Source: Variovorax sp. J2L1-78
GTDB taxonomy: Bacteria; Pseudomonadota; Gammaproteobacteria; Burkholderiales; Burkholderiaceae_C
Assembly: GCF_030317205.1 (NCBI RefSeq)
Contig: NZ_JASZYB010000001.1
Span: 372,001 to 436,000 of the forward strand
Length of the DNA: 64,000 nucleotides
Reading direction: 5' to 3'
This document shows, in pieces, positions 53,209 through 62,587 of this stretch (its first letter is position 1; the number at the start of each line of letters is the position of its first letter). The notes below the pieces were generated by a model. That model was not told the DNA's origin, made no database searches, and saw only the letters and a list, made by a program, of their open reading frames with translations. The position numbers were made by a program, and so were the translations under genes.

Positions 53209-55127
53209 GCCGGTGGGCGGTGGCGCCGGGGTGGCGCCCTTGGCTGCGATGGCCGATGGTGGTGGCACTCGCACTGCCGTGTGCCGCCGCGCAGGCGGCT
53301 CCTGCGGTGATGGTGATCGATCGGGTGCAGCGCTTGGCATCGAACGAGCGCGCACCGCCCGACGCCGAGCGCGCCTGGTTGCCGGCCTCGCTGCCCGACG
53401 GCGGTGCCGCGAACCGGGACCGGCCGCAGCCGGAGTCGGTCTGGTACCGCATGGTGTTCAACGGCCCGCCCGCCGACGCGCCGCCCGCCTCGTGGGCGGT
53501 GTACCTGCCGTTCTTCTACGACGGCGGCTCGTTCTGGCTCAACGGGCTGCAGGTCGCCAGCGTGCCGGAAAGCAGCGCGACGGTCCAGGTGCGCTGGGAG
53601 CGGCCTCATCTCGTCAACCTGCCGGCCGCCTTGCTGCGCAGCGGCGAGAACGCGCTTGCCATCCGTGCGGCTGCGCTGCCGGCCGGCAACGTGCGCCGCA
53701 TGCCGCGGGTGAGCATCGGCCCGCTGGACGCGCTCCAGCCCACCTACGACCGGCGGATGTTCTGGGCCCGCACCTTGCCGCAGATCACCACGGCCGTCTG
53801 CCTGCTGATGGCCGGCTTCGTGCTCTTCATCTGGTGGCGACGGCGCAGCGAAATGCTCTACGGCCTGTTCGGCATCACCGCCGCGCTCTGGGGCATCCGC
53901 ACGCTCACCTTCGTCATCGAGCAGATGCCGGTCGCGCAGTGGCATCTGTGGCGCATGGCCTACCTGGGGGCGACCGGCGGCTTCGTCGTGCTGATGGCCA
54001 TCTTCGCATTGCGCTTCGCCGGCATCCGGCGGCCCTGGATCGAGCGCGGCCTGCTGCTTTACGCACTCGTCGGCCCGCTCTGGCTGGGCCTGCAGGGGCG
54101 GGCGGCGGAGCCCTTCATCAACCGCTTCTGGAGCGCCGGGCTGATTCCGGTGGGGCTGTCGGTGCTCGGCGTGTCGCTCTACAACCTGTTGCGCCAGCGC
54201 ACCTGGGCCGCAGCGCTGCTGCCGGCCGCGCTGGTCTTCCCGGTGGTGGCCGGTGTGCACGACTACCTGCTCGCCTGGGATGTCGTGCCGCTGATGGCGG
54301 CGCTGCCGCACTGGACCGAGCAGCGCATCTTTCTGCTGCACCACGGGGCCAACCTGCTGCTGCTGGTCATGGGCGGGCTGCTGACTGTGCGCTTCGTTCG
54401 CGCCCTGTCCGCGCTCGAGCAGCTCAACTTCACGCTCGAGGCGCGGGTGGCCGACCGCGAGCGGCACCTGGCGGCCAATTTCTCGCGCATGGCAACGCTG
54501 CAGCAGCAGCATGCGGCCGCGCAGGAGCGTCAGCTGATCATGCGGGAGATCCACGATGGCCTGGGCTCACGGCTGTTCACCTCGCTGTCGCGCGTCGAAC
54601 GCGGCGACATGGACGAAGCACAGATCGCCGAGGCGCTGCGCGACTGCATCGGCGACATGCGTCTCGCGCTCGATGCGCTCACGCCGGGCGAGGAAGACTT
54701 CCGCGTGGTGCTGGGCAATTTCCTGTTCCGCTGGCAAGAACAGCTGGAAGACGCCGGCGTGCGTTCGGCATGGACCATCGACTGGCCCGAAGGGGCGCCG
54801 CCGCTGGCACCGCAGCGTCTGCTGCAACTGCTGCGCATCATGCAGGAGGCCTTCACCAATGTGCTCAAGCATGCGCAGGCGACGCAGCTGCACATGGCGC
54901 TGCGGCCCTGGGCCGGTGGCGTCGAGGTGGAGGTGCAGGACGACGGCCGCAGCGCCGTCGCACCGCAGCGGCACGGCGGCCGTGGCCTGGCGAACATGCG
55001 TGCCCGGGCGACGCAGCTCGGCGGTGAACTGATCTTCGAGCGCAGCGACCGTGGCACCCGCGTGCTGGCACGCGTGCCGGTGGTGGCGCCTTCCAGCACG
55101 GGACTGGCCCTGCAGACCATCGCGTGA
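53205..55127 (+). CDS. NarL-partner sensor histidine kinase with 7TM (7TMR-DISM-like) input module
   Basis: A 640-residue membrane kinase. A signal sequence (WPMVVALALPCAAAQA) and an extracytoplasmic beta-rich domain of about 150 residues (VYLPFFYDGGSFWLNGLQV) come first; about seven helices from residue 185 to 400 follow, then a coiled coil and a HisKA_3 dimerisation region with phospho-His450 in MREIHDGLGSRLF. The ATPase domain has IMQEAFTNVLKHAQAT (N-box), VEVQDDGRS and GGRGLANMRARA (G-box). It starts with GTG in a four-base overlap (GTGA) with the regulator gene; no ATG fits. The architecture resembles diverse-intracellular-signalling 7TM receptors that bind carbohydrates or other small ligands. 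Confidence 0.92.
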   Translation: MSRWAVAPGWRPWLRWPMVVALALPCAAAQAAPAVMVIDRVQRLASNERAPPDAERAWLPASLPDGGAANRDRPQPESVWYRMVFNGPPADAPPASWAVYLPFFYDGGSFWLNGLQVASVPESSATVQVRWERPHLVNLPAALLRSGENALAIRAAALPAGNVRRMPRVSIGPLDALQPTYDRRMFWARTLPQITTAVCLLMAGFVLFIWWRRRSEMLYGLFGITAALWGIRTLTFVIEQMPVAQWHLWRMAYLGATGGFVVLMAIFALRFAGIRRPWIERGLLLYALVGPLWLGLQGRAAEPFINRFWSAGLIPVGLSVLGVSLYNLLRQRTWAAALLPAALVFPVVAGVHDYLLAWDVVPLMAALPHWTEQRIFLLHHGANLLLLVMGGLLTVRFVRALSALEQLNFTLEARVADRERHLAANFSRMATLQQQHAAAQERQLIMREIHDGLGSRLFTSLSRVERGDMDEAQIAEALRDCIGDMRLALDALTPGEEDFRVVLGNFLFRWQEQLEDAGVRSAWTIDWPEGAPPLAPQRLLQLLRIMQEAFTNVLKHAQATQLHMALRPWAGGVEVEVQDDGRSAVAPQRHGGRGLANMRARATQLGGELIFERSDRGTRVLARVPVVAPSSTGLALQTIA

Positions 55128-55231
55128 ACACGCGATGCCGGCACGCGGATGCGGCATGGCCGCAGCGCAGCGGGCTGCCTAGAGTCTTATCGGTCCGGCG
55201 TCGACGTCGGAATCACTCGAAAGGCGCTGGC

Positions 55232-55591
55232 ATGAGCATGTCCCCAGTCTCGATTCCGCTGCACGACAGCGCCCTGCTGTCGGCGATCGCATGGGCCTAC
55301 CTCGTCACGAATGCCGTCCGCGTGTTCACCTATCTGCCGCAGATTGCGGCGGTCTGGCGTTGCAGCGACGGCGCGCTGTCGATCTCGTTGCTGACCTGGG
55401 GCTCGTGGGTGCTCTCGCATGTGACGGCGGTGCTCTACGGTACGCTGGTGGTGGTCGACGGCTTCTTCGTGGTGATCTCGCTCGTCAACCTGCTGGGCTG
55501 CGGTGCGGTCACGGTGATCGCGATGCGGCGCCGCACGCAGTGGAAGCAGGCCGCACGCGCGACGCCCGACGCGGTGATGCTCAGCCGCTGA
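55232..55591 (+). CDS. SemiSWEET/PQ-loop-like small transporter
   Basis: A 119-residue protein with three hydrophobic helices and a PQ motif in the first (RVFTYLPQIAAVWRC), followed by LSISLLTWGSWVLSHVTAVLYG and FFVVISLVNLLGCGAVTVIAM. This is the three-helix half-transporter layout of bacterial SemiSWEETs, which form dimers that move sugars; it is larger than the usual 85-95 residues because of N- and C-terminal tails. The ATG at 55232 follows AAAGG. It lies 104 bases after the kinase and converges with the MATE gene. Confidence 0.8.
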   Translation: MSMSPVSIPLHDSALLSAIAWAYLVTNAVRVFTYLPQIAAVWRCSDGALSISLLTWGSWVLSHVTAVLYGTLVVVDGFFVVISLVNLLGCGAVTVIAMRRRTQWKQAARATPDAVMLSR

Positions 55592-55625
55592 CCGCTGCGG
55601 CGAAACACTCGCCACAAGTGCCGCT

Positions 55626-57062
55626 TCATACCAGCCGCCGGATCGCCTTCTTGCGCCATACCAGGCGGTAGTACGCCGTCTGCAGTGCGAGCATGGCGAT
55701 GAAGGCGACCGGGTAGGCGATCCACACGCCGTTGAGCCCGATGCGATGGCTCATCACGTAGGCCACCGGCACTTCGACCAGCGCGATGCAGACGATCGAG
55801 ATCGCGGTCGGCACCAGCACCGAGCCGCTGGCCCGCATGATCCCCGACAGCACCGACGCCATGCCGAAGACCACGGTGCCCCACAGCATGATGTGCAGCA
55901 GCGTCTGCGCCAGCTCGATGACCGGCGCACTGGTGATGAAGAAGCCCATCAGCCGGCGCGAGAACAGGTAGCCCAGCACGACCAGCGACCCGGTGAGCAC
56001 CAGGTTCATCAGCAGACCGGTGCGCGCGATGGCGCCGAGCTGCGCCGTGCGGCCCGCGCCGATGGCCTGGGCGCCGAGGATCGAGGCCGTGATGGCGATC
56101 GAGATGGCCGGGAACTGCACGTAGGCCACCACCTGGTTCACCGCGCCGTAGGCGGCGGTGGCTTCGGAGCCGTAGCTGTTGACCAGCGAGAGCAGGGCGA
56201 TCTCGGCCAGGGCGATCACGATCATCTGCACGCCGGTGGGCACACCGACGCGCATCACCATCTTGAGGATCGCGAAGTCGATGCGCATGCTGCGCGCGAA
56301 CGCGCGGTCCGGCGCCAGCGGGCTCTTCATGCGGCGCAGCCGGAAGGCCAGCCAGACGGTGGCGACCACGAAGGACACCACCGTCGCCGCGGCACCGCTG
56401 GCCACGCCCAGCATCGGCAGCCCGCCCCAGCCGCGGATGAGCGCGGGTGTCAGCACCAGCCCGACCAGCGTGGAGATGCCCAGCGTGAACAGCGGCGTCA
56501 CCGTGTCGCTCACGCCGCGCAGCATCGCGGTGGACAGCAGGAAGACGAACAGCCCCGGCATCGCGATCAGGATGATGCGGGCGTAGCGCGTCGCGTCGGC
56601 CAGGATGTCGGGCGGCGTGTGCAGCGCCTTGAGCAGCGGTGCCGTGAAGGCGCCGCCGAACACCGCGACCACCAGTCCGAAGGCGATGCCGACCGTCAGC
56701 GTGGTGCCTGCGATCGCCTTGACCTTGGCGATGTCGCGCGCGCCCCAGGCCTGGCCGATCAGCACCGACGCGCCGGCGCCCAGGCCGATGGTGAAGGCGA
56801 TGAAGAAGAACATCACCGGGAAGAAGCTCGACACCGCCGCCAGCGCACCGACGCCGATCATCTGCCCGACGTACACGTTGTTGAGCGTGCCCGACAGCGA
56901 CTGCAGGATGTTGCTCAGCAGCATGGGGGCGAGGAAGAACGCAAAGGTCTTCCACAGCGGCACGGCGAACTCGCCGGCCGCGTGAAGCTCACCGGACCGA
57001 GCCGCGACGCTCGGGGTAGGGCGGTCGAGAGAAGACGTCATGGGCGCTTGGAAATGAGGCAT
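55626..57062 (-). CDS. MATE family efflux transporter
   Basis: A 478-residue multidrug and toxin extrusion protein with twelve helices in two similar halves. Seen are FFLAPMLLSNILQSLSGTLNNVYVGQMIG-type sequence (quoted in part, the first half-signature), GLGAGASVLIGQAWGARD and, in the second half, QFPAISIAITASILGAQAIGAG. It couples export to Na+ or H+. Start choice is uncertain: ATG 57062 has GGTGG upstream; ATG 57041 gives 471 residues. It is divergent from the autotransporter gene. Confidence 0.92.
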   Translation of the reverse strand: MPHFQAPMTSSLDRPTPSVAARSGELHAAGEFAVPLWKTFAFFLAPMLLSNILQSLSGTLNNVYVGQMIGVGALAAVSSFFPVMFFFIAFTIGLGAGASVLIGQAWGARDIAKVKAIAGTTLTVGIAFGLVVAVFGGAFTAPLLKALHTPPDILADATRYARIILIAMPGLFVFLLSTAMLRGVSDTVTPLFTLGISTLVGLVLTPALIRGWGGLPMLGVASGAAATVVSFVVATVWLAFRLRRMKSPLAPDRAFARSMRIDFAILKMVMRVGVPTGVQMIVIALAEIALLSLVNSYGSEATAAYGAVNQVVAYVQFPAISIAITASILGAQAIGAGRTAQLGAIARTGLLMNLVLTGSLVVLGYLFSRRLMGFFITSAPVIELAQTLLHIMLWGTVVFGMASVLSGIMRASGSVLVPTAISIVCIALVEVPVAYVMSHRIGLNGVWIAYPVAFIAMLALQTAYYRLVWRKKAIRRLV

Positions 57063-57411
57063 GCCGGCCACCGCCAGGGCGGTCGAACACACGCGCTTTC
57101 GAGGGAGATCTACGTGCCCGGCGGAAACCGGGCAGGGAAGTATGCCTGCGCTGTTGCGACTGTTGCGGTCGCATCGACCGAGGCCTGCTCGAGGGCTCAC
57201 CGTCCACACCACATGCGTGCCGCGATGAGCGCTGCAGTGTGCCAACTAGTCGGCACTACTGGTTAACAAAGGATACGCAATCTCGCGAAACCTCGCATTT
57301 TCCCCCGTCACCCCACCGTGCTCGACACCATCCGGCCCCATCAGGGAGTGATGGTCAGAGCAGTCCGCAGTGTCTGCCCGACCGCAATTGAAACATGACG
57401 AGGGTAAACAC
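57063..57411. other. Intergenic region between MATE and autotransporter genes
   Basis: These 349 bases separate two divergent genes. The part from about 57240 to 57411 is clearly richer in A and T than the flanks and should carry the autotransporter promoter, but no -35/-10 pair convinces me. GAGGG ten bases before the ATG at 57412 is the likely ribosome site. No ORF or RNA gene is seen. Confidence 0.5.
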
Positions 57412-60400
57412 ATGAACAGCACATACAGGTCAATCTGGAACGAGTCGCTCGGCGCTTGGGTGGCGACCAGCGAGCTTTGCAAGGCGCGTGGCAAGAGATC
57501 GTCGAGCAGCGTGTTGGCCGCGGGCCTCTTGGCTGCGGTCGTCTGCGGCAGCGCATCGTCGGCCTGGGCGGCCAACGAGTGCGGTGTTGTCGCTTCGGGC
57601 GGCACGGTGACTTGCCAGGGCGATGGCACGCCCGTGGGGGACGCCAACCCGAACACCACCGGCATTTTCTATGGCACCGACAACATCAAAGTCATCGTGG
57701 ACGGCACCGCGACACCCTTAACCATCGCGCCAGTCACCACGCCGACAACCGCCAATGGCGTTTTTTCAGGCGGCAGCGGCGTAGGCAATCAACAGATTGA
57801 AATCAACGGCCCCGTCACGATCAATCTGACCACCCCGGCGGGAAATCCTGCTACCGGTGCAGCCTGGGCTGTGCTGGCCAACACATCGGGCGGTAACGGC
57901 AATGCGAGCATCGTCATCAATGGCGCGAACATCACCAGCAAAGGCGAATACGCTTCTGGCGTCGCCACCAGCGTCGTCGGCAACGGCAATGCAACCTCGA
58001 TCCTCAACAGCGGCTCCATCTCCACCACTGGCACGCAAGGTTCAGGGGTCGGTCTGACTGCCGAAACGTACGGCATCGGCACGGCGACGGTCACGGTGAA
58101 CGGCGGTTCGATCAGCACCGGCACTCCGGCAGGCGGGTCGCACGCGGCTTTCGCGCTAGCGCGTGGCAATGGCGATGCTGTGGCCACCATGACGGGCGGT
58201 GTTGCCTCCACACAGGTCGAGAATAACTCGGTCGTCGTCGCCGCGACACAGGGCTCCGGCGATGCGTACGCCACCATGTCTGGCGGCACTGCGACGACGA
58301 ACGGCGCCAGCTCGGTCGTTGTCGCGGTCGGTTCCGGGTCTGGCGACGCGATTGCCAGCCAGACGGGGGGGACGGTGATCGCCAACGGAGCGGGCGGCGT
58401 CGGGCTGGCCGCGTTGGCCACCGGCACGGGCGCCGCGACCGCATCCATGACGGGTGGCAGCATCGCGACCCAGGGCAGCAACGGCTACGGCATCTGGGCC
58501 ATGGTCCTGAACCCGGCCAGCACCGCCGCAGCAACGGCAACCATGGATGCCGCAGCGTCGACGGTCACCACCATCGGCACCGCCGGCGCTGGTATTTATG
58601 CACGCAACGAAGGCAATGGCACGGCCACAGCCACGCTGCTGAACGGCCGCATCAGCACGGCGGGCAGCTACGGCTACGGGCTCTATGCCGGCACAGTGGG
58701 GGCCGGCAATGCCGTCGCCAGTTCCTCAGCGGGCACGTTCATCCAGACCAGCGGCATGGACGGTGCCAAGGGGATCTTTGCCCATGCCATGGGAACCGGA
58801 ACTGCAACGGCGACCAACAACGGAAACGTGCTGACGACCGGTGCTTCCGGTCTGGATGGAAATTTCGGCGTCTATGCCGCTGCGGTGAACAGCAATGCGA
58901 CAGCAGCCAACACCGGCACCATCGTGACCGGCGGGACGTTCGGCTATGGCGTGTATGCAGTCGCAAACGGCAATGGCATCGCGACGGCCACCTCGAGCGG
59001 CGCCGTCACGACGAATGGTCCCTACTCCACAGGGATCGGCGCGCACATCGACAACGGCGATGCGTCGAAGCACGGCACGGCGATTGCAACGCTCCAGGCC
59101 GGAGGAACCGTTGCGACGAATGGGTCTCCCTACGGCATTGGTGTTTTTGCGGACGTCATGGGCTATGGGGATGCGGTTGCCACCAACCAGGGGGCCATCG
59201 CGACCCAGGGGCAGTTCGCGAACGGCACGACAGCCCGCGTGCTGTATGGGGCCGGTGACGCCACGGCGGTGAATCAAGGGACGATATCCACCACGGGTAT
59301 CGCAGCCCAAGGCATACAGGCAGCCGTTGATCAGGGCGCTGTGGGCAATGCAACCGCGTCGAACACCGGGGCGGTCACCACGCTTGGCCAGGATGCGGTC
59401 GGTATTTCGGCGAGCGTCGGAACGGTGACCAGCTCCTCGACGGCGACGGCCATCATGAACGGCGGAACGGTCAACACATCGGGCACCTCTGCCGCCGGCA
59501 TCGTCAGCTCCAACGCCGGCCTGGGCCTGGCTGCGGTTCAGATGAACGCGGGCACGGTGACGGCGACGGGCGCGAATGCCGACGGCTTGCAGGCCAAAGC
59601 GGCTGCGGGCACCTACCAGGTCGACGCCACGGGCGGGAGCGTGACCAGCGGCAGCGGCGCCGGGGCGGCCATCCACACCCTGGCGGCGGCAGGCGGCACC
59701 GTCAATGTCGGCGCGGGCGCCACCCTCAACGGCGCCGCCTCCGGCATTGCGATCCGCGACGGCGACGCCACGGGCAGCGGCACCGACGCCCTGGGCGGCA
59801 ATGCGGTGGTCACCACCGCCGGCACCGTGACCGGCGATGCGATCCTCGGCCTGGGCAACGACAGCCTGGCGCTCACCGGCGGCAGCTTCAGCGGCAACCT
59901 CTACGGCGACGACCGCGTGGCCAGCGCCAACGACGGCAACGACAGCTTCCGCTGGACCGGCGGCACGCTCACCGGTGGCTTCTACGGCCAGAACGGCTCG
60001 GACACCGCACTGGTCGTGGCGCCTGCCTACAACGGCAGCACCATCCTCGACGGTGGCGACGATGTTGCCATTGCCGACGGCTGGGTCGACCGGCTGACGC
60101 TGCAGGGCGTCACCGCCACGGCTGGCGGTGCCCAGTTGCTCAACTGGGAGTCCATCACCCTGGACAACACGCGCCTCACCCTGGCGGGCGCCCCGCTGAC
60201 GGTGGGTGCCGGGCTGGACGCCGGTGGTGCGCCGTTGGGCCTCTTCATCAACCCGACGAGCACCGTGCTGATGGGCGCGAGCACCTTCGCCATCACCGGC
60301 GACGTGCACAACGCCGGCGTGGTCGACCTGCGCAACCCCTCGGGCACGCCCGGCAACGCGCTCACGGTCAACGGCAACTACGCCGGCACCAACGGGCTGG

Positions 60401-61737
60401 TGAGGATCAACACGGCGCTCGGCAACGACGCCAGCGCCACCGACAAGCTGGTGGTCAACGGCAACACCAGCGGCACGACACGGCTGCAGGTGACCAACGC
60501 TGGCGGCGCCGGCGCGCCGACCGTCAACGGCATCCAGGTGGTGCAGGTGACGGGCAGCTCGAGCGAAGGCAACTTCGCCCTGGCCTCGCCGGTGCAAGCC
60601 GGTGCCTTCGAATACGGCCTGCACCGAGGCGGCCGCACCGACGGCGACGCCAACAGCTTCTACCTGAGCAGCGTCTATGCGCCGCCGCCGACGCCGGAGG
60701 TCATTCCGACGCCCGCACCGGCCCCAGCCCCGGAAGTGCTTCGCCCGGCCGTCCCCGGCTACGTGCTGGGCCAGGTCGCCAGCAACGAGCTGGGCCTGGG
60801 CCTGCTCGGCAGCCTGCACAAGCGTGTGGGCGAGCAGCAGACCGCCAAGTGGGACTACTGCGGCTGCGACGACAAGGCGCCGGCCGACCAGGTCTGGGGC
60901 CGTCTGCATGCACAGCGCCTGGACATCGACGGCAAGCGCCAGTTCGGCGCCGAGCAGGACCTGCAGTTCGTGCAGTTCGGCAAGGACCTCTCGATCGCCT
61001 ACAGCGGCGACCCGGGCGACAAGTCGCGCACGCACACCGGCCTGAGCATGGGCTACGGCCGCACCACCACCGACTTCGGCGACCGCCGCCGCGGCGACGC
61101 CGGCATGGGCTACGACACCGGCAACATGAAGGGCCAGATGGCCACGCTGGGGGCGTACCACACGCGTTATGCTGACAACGGCAGCTACCTCGACCTGGTC
61201 GGCCAGCTGCATGCGGTGCACAACAAGTACACCGACAAGTACGGCGGCGAGGGCACCCAGAAGGGCGCGGGCTTCGGCCTGAGCGCCGAGGTGGGCCGGC
61301 CCTGGCAGATCGGCGAGAGCCAGTGGCTCATCGAGCCGCAGGCGCAGCTGAGCTACCAGGCGACCCGCTACAAGGGCTTCTCGGATGACGTGTCCTCGGT
61401 GGACGGCTTCACCGGCCAGAGCCTGCGTGCGCGCCTGGGCGGGCGCCTGGCCTGGAACGACAAGGCGGAACGCGCCGACAAGTTCACCCGCACCAACACC
61501 TTCTATGTGACGGCCAACCTGCTGCACGAGTTCATGGATCCGGAGGCAGTGACCGTCGGTGGCACCTCGGTGCGCGAGGACTGGGCCAAGAAGACCTGGG
61601 CCGAGGTCGGCGTGGGCGCACAGCTGCCGCTGAGCAAGTCGACCTACCTCTACGGTGGCCTGCAGTACCAGCGCTCGCTCGGCGATCGCAGCCGCGAAGG
61701 CGTGTCGGGGCAGCTCGGCGTGCGCGTCGCGTGGTGA
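57412..61737 (+). CDS. Type Va autotransporter, repeat-rich passenger with beta-barrel translocator
   Basis: A 1441-residue surface protein. Residues 1 to about 53 are a long signal peptide with the extended region (NSTYRSIWNESLGAWVA) followed by a normal core and cleavage near AWA/ANE. A Cys pair (Cys57, Cys68) opens the mature passenger. From about 80 to 750 the passenger is built of degenerate repeats of roughly 40 residues with the pattern G-x-A-T-A...G-x-I-x-T-x-G...G-x-x-A, a likely beta-helix. A less repetitive stem (about 770-1090), a Pro-rich linker (PPPTPEVIPTPAPAP) and YCGC (Cys1150/1152) lead into a twelve-strand barrel ending GVRVAW, the expected terminal aromatic. It probably acts as an adhesin; no protease triad was seen. 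An OmpA-like lipoprotein gene follows after 52 bases. Confidence 0.93.
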   Translation: MNSTYRSIWNESLGAWVATSELCKARGKRSSSSVLAAGLLAAVVCGSASSAWAANECGVVASGGTVTCQGDGTPVGDANPNTTGIFYGTDNIKVIVDGTATPLTIAPVTTPTTANGVFSGGSGVGNQQIEINGPVTINLTTPAGNPATGAAWAVLANTSGGNGNASIVINGANITSKGEYASGVATSVVGNGNATSILNSGSISTTGTQGSGVGLTAETYGIGTATVTVNGGSISTGTPAGGSHAAFALARGNGDAVATMTGGVASTQVENNSVVVAATQGSGDAYATMSGGTATTNGASSVVVAVGSGSGDAIASQTGGTVIANGAGGVGLAALATGTGAATASMTGGSIATQGSNGYGIWAMVLNPASTAAATATMDAAASTVTTIGTAGAGIYARNEGNGTATATLLNGRISTAGSYGYGLYAGTVGAGNAVASSSAGTFIQTSGMDGAKGIFAHAMGTGTATATNNGNVLTTGASGLDGNFGVYAAAVNSNATAANTGTIVTGGTFGYGVYAVANGNGIATATSSGAVTTNGPYSTGIGAHIDNGDASKHGTAIATLQAGGTVATNGSPYGIGVFADVMGYGDAVATNQGAIATQGQFANGTTARVLYGAGDATAVNQGTISTTGIAAQGIQAAVDQGAVGNATASNTGAVTTLGQDAVGISASVGTVTSSSTATAIMNGGTVNTSGTSAAGIVSSNAGLGLAAVQMNAGTVTATGANADGLQAKAAAGTYQVDATGGSVTSGSGAGAAIHTLAAAGGTVNVGAGATLNGAASGIAIRDGDATGSGTDALGGNAVVTTAGTVTGDAILGLGNDSLALTGGSFSGNLYGDDRVASANDGNDSFRWTGGTLTGGFYGQNGSDTALVVAPAYNGSTILDGGDDVAIADGWVDRLTLQGVTATAGGAQLLNWESITLDNTRLTLAGAPLTVGAGLDAGGAPLGLFINPTSTVLMGASTFAITGDVHNAGVVDLRNPSGTPGNALTVNGNYAGTNGLVRINTALGNDASATDKLVVNGNTSGTTRLQVTNAGGAGAPTVNGIQVVQVTGSSSEGNFALASPVQAGAFEYGLHRGGRTDGDANSFYLSSVYAPPPTPEVIPTPAPAPAPEVLRPAVPGYVLGQVASNELGLGLLGSLHKRVGEQQTAKWDYCGCDDKAPADQVWGRLHAQRLDIDGKRQFGAEQDLQFVQFGKDLSIAYSGDPGDKSRTHTGLSMGYGRTTTDFGDRRRGDAGMGYDTGNMKGQMATLGAYHTRYADNGSYLDLVGQLHAVHNKYTDKYGGEGTQKGAGFGLSAEVGRPWQIGESQWLIEPQAQLSYQATRYKGFSDDVSSVDGFTGQSLRARLGGRLAWNDKAERADKFTRTNTFYVTANLLHEFMDPEAVTVGGTSVREDWAKKTWAEVGVGAQLPLSKSTYLYGGLQYQRSLGDRSREGVSGQLGVRVAW

Positions 61738-61789
61738 GCACCGGCGCATCACCGACCCCATCCCCAGGACCATCCCAAGGAAACATCCC

Positions 61790-62362
61790 ATGCCAACCCA
61801 TCACATTCCACGCCATCTGGTGCTCGCTGCAGCGGCACTGGCCAGTCTTGCGCTCGCCGGTTGCGGCAGCCTGCACGACGAACGCTACAACTGGTGCCAG
61901 GGGCAGAACTGTGCCGTCGCGCAGGTTGTTGCACCGGCGCCGGCCGCCGCACCTGCAGCACCGATGCTGCGGCGCGTGAATCTCAGCGCGGACACGCTGT
62001 TCGTGTTCGATCGTTCGAGCGCGGCCGACATGCTGCCCCAGGGCAAGGCCGAGCTCGACGCGCTGGCACGCGCCCTGCGAGGGCAGGAGATGCAGGTGCA
62101 AAGCCTGGTCATCACCGGCCATACCGACCGGCTCGGCGACGCTGCCTACAACGACGCCCTCGCGCTTCAGCGCGCCAACACCGTCGCTGACTACCTGAAG
62201 GCGCAGGGTGTGGGCGCGCCCATGCAGGTCAAGGCCATGGGCGAGCGCGAGCCCGTCACGACCGGCTGCAAGGGGGACGCACGCACGGCGGCGCTGATCG
62301 CTTGTCTGCAGCCCGATCGCCGTGTGTCGGTCGACATCCACGGCATGGCGACGACGCCATAG
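61790..62362 (+). CDS. OmpA-domain lipoprotein
   Basis: A 190-residue lipoprotein. The signal ends with lipobox LAGC (Cys25), followed by a short stretch with two more Cys in WCQGQNC (36 and 41) and a Pro/Ala linker. The C-terminal domain is OmpA-like and binds peptidoglycan: LSADTLFVFDRSSAADMLPQG, VQSLVITGHTDRLGDAAYND and ALQRANTVADYLKAQGV. AAGGAA lies seven bases before ATG 61790. It is 52 bases after the autotransporter, probably in one operon, and is followed by a terminator-like hairpin at 62412-62439. A supporting role for the autotransporter is inferred from this pairing. Confidence 0.92.
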   Translation: MPTHHIPRHLVLAAAALASLALAGCGSLHDERYNWCQGQNCAVAQVVAPAPAAAPAAPMLRRVNLSADTLFVFDRSSAADMLPQGKAELDALARALRGQEMQVQSLVITGHTDRLGDAAYNDALALQRANTVADYLKAQGVGAPMQVKAMGEREPVTTGCKGDARTAALIACLQPDRRVSVDIHGMATTP

Positions 62363-62391
62363 CCGCAACCGGCCGGGTGCTTATCGCCCGG

Positions 62392-62500
62392 TCAGTTGTT
62401 GTCGTCGAACAGGGGCGCGGTGCCAAGGGGCCGCGCCCCTTCTTTGTCAGCATGCACAGCTCGGCAAAGCCACCGCCCGGTGCGGAAAAGCCGCCGGACC
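62392..62500 (-). pseudogene. Frameshifted C-terminal remnant of a second ogt-like gene
   Basis: On the minus strand the frame reading GGFSAPGGGFAELCMLTKKG is followed, after a one-base deletion, by KEGARPLGTAPLFDDNN and a TGA at 62392-62394. The intact ogt at 42142-42702 ends GGFSAPGGALAKLRMLAKEG then ARPLGTAPLFDEL. The active-site PCHRV is absent and no homology continues upstream. Bases 62402-62445 are identical over 44 positions to the ogt end, inverted. This is a broken piece of a paralogue or copied segment; whether it came by duplication or transfer cannot be told here. Confidence 0.75.
62412..62445 (+). terminator. Hairpin terminator formed by the ogt remnant
   Basis: GGGGCGCGG (62412-62420) pairs with CCGCGCCCC (62431-62439) around ten bases and is followed by TTCTTT. 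It lies 50 bases after the OmpA-like lipoprotein stop, well placed to end the autotransporter transcript. Confidence 0.6.
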
Positions 62501-62587
62501 ATCCGATCTTCATCCAGCGTTTCGGCCTGCGAATCCTGGATCGTGTGCACGACCGCACGAAGTCGGGCCAGGGAAGAGGATTCAATT

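Noticed and set aside
58726..61791. 1021-codon open frame antisense to the autotransporter
   Set aside because: It mirrors the codon pattern of the real gene, has no ribosome site, no domain and a biased Val/Ala/Gly/Arg/His composition typical of GC-rich shadow frames.
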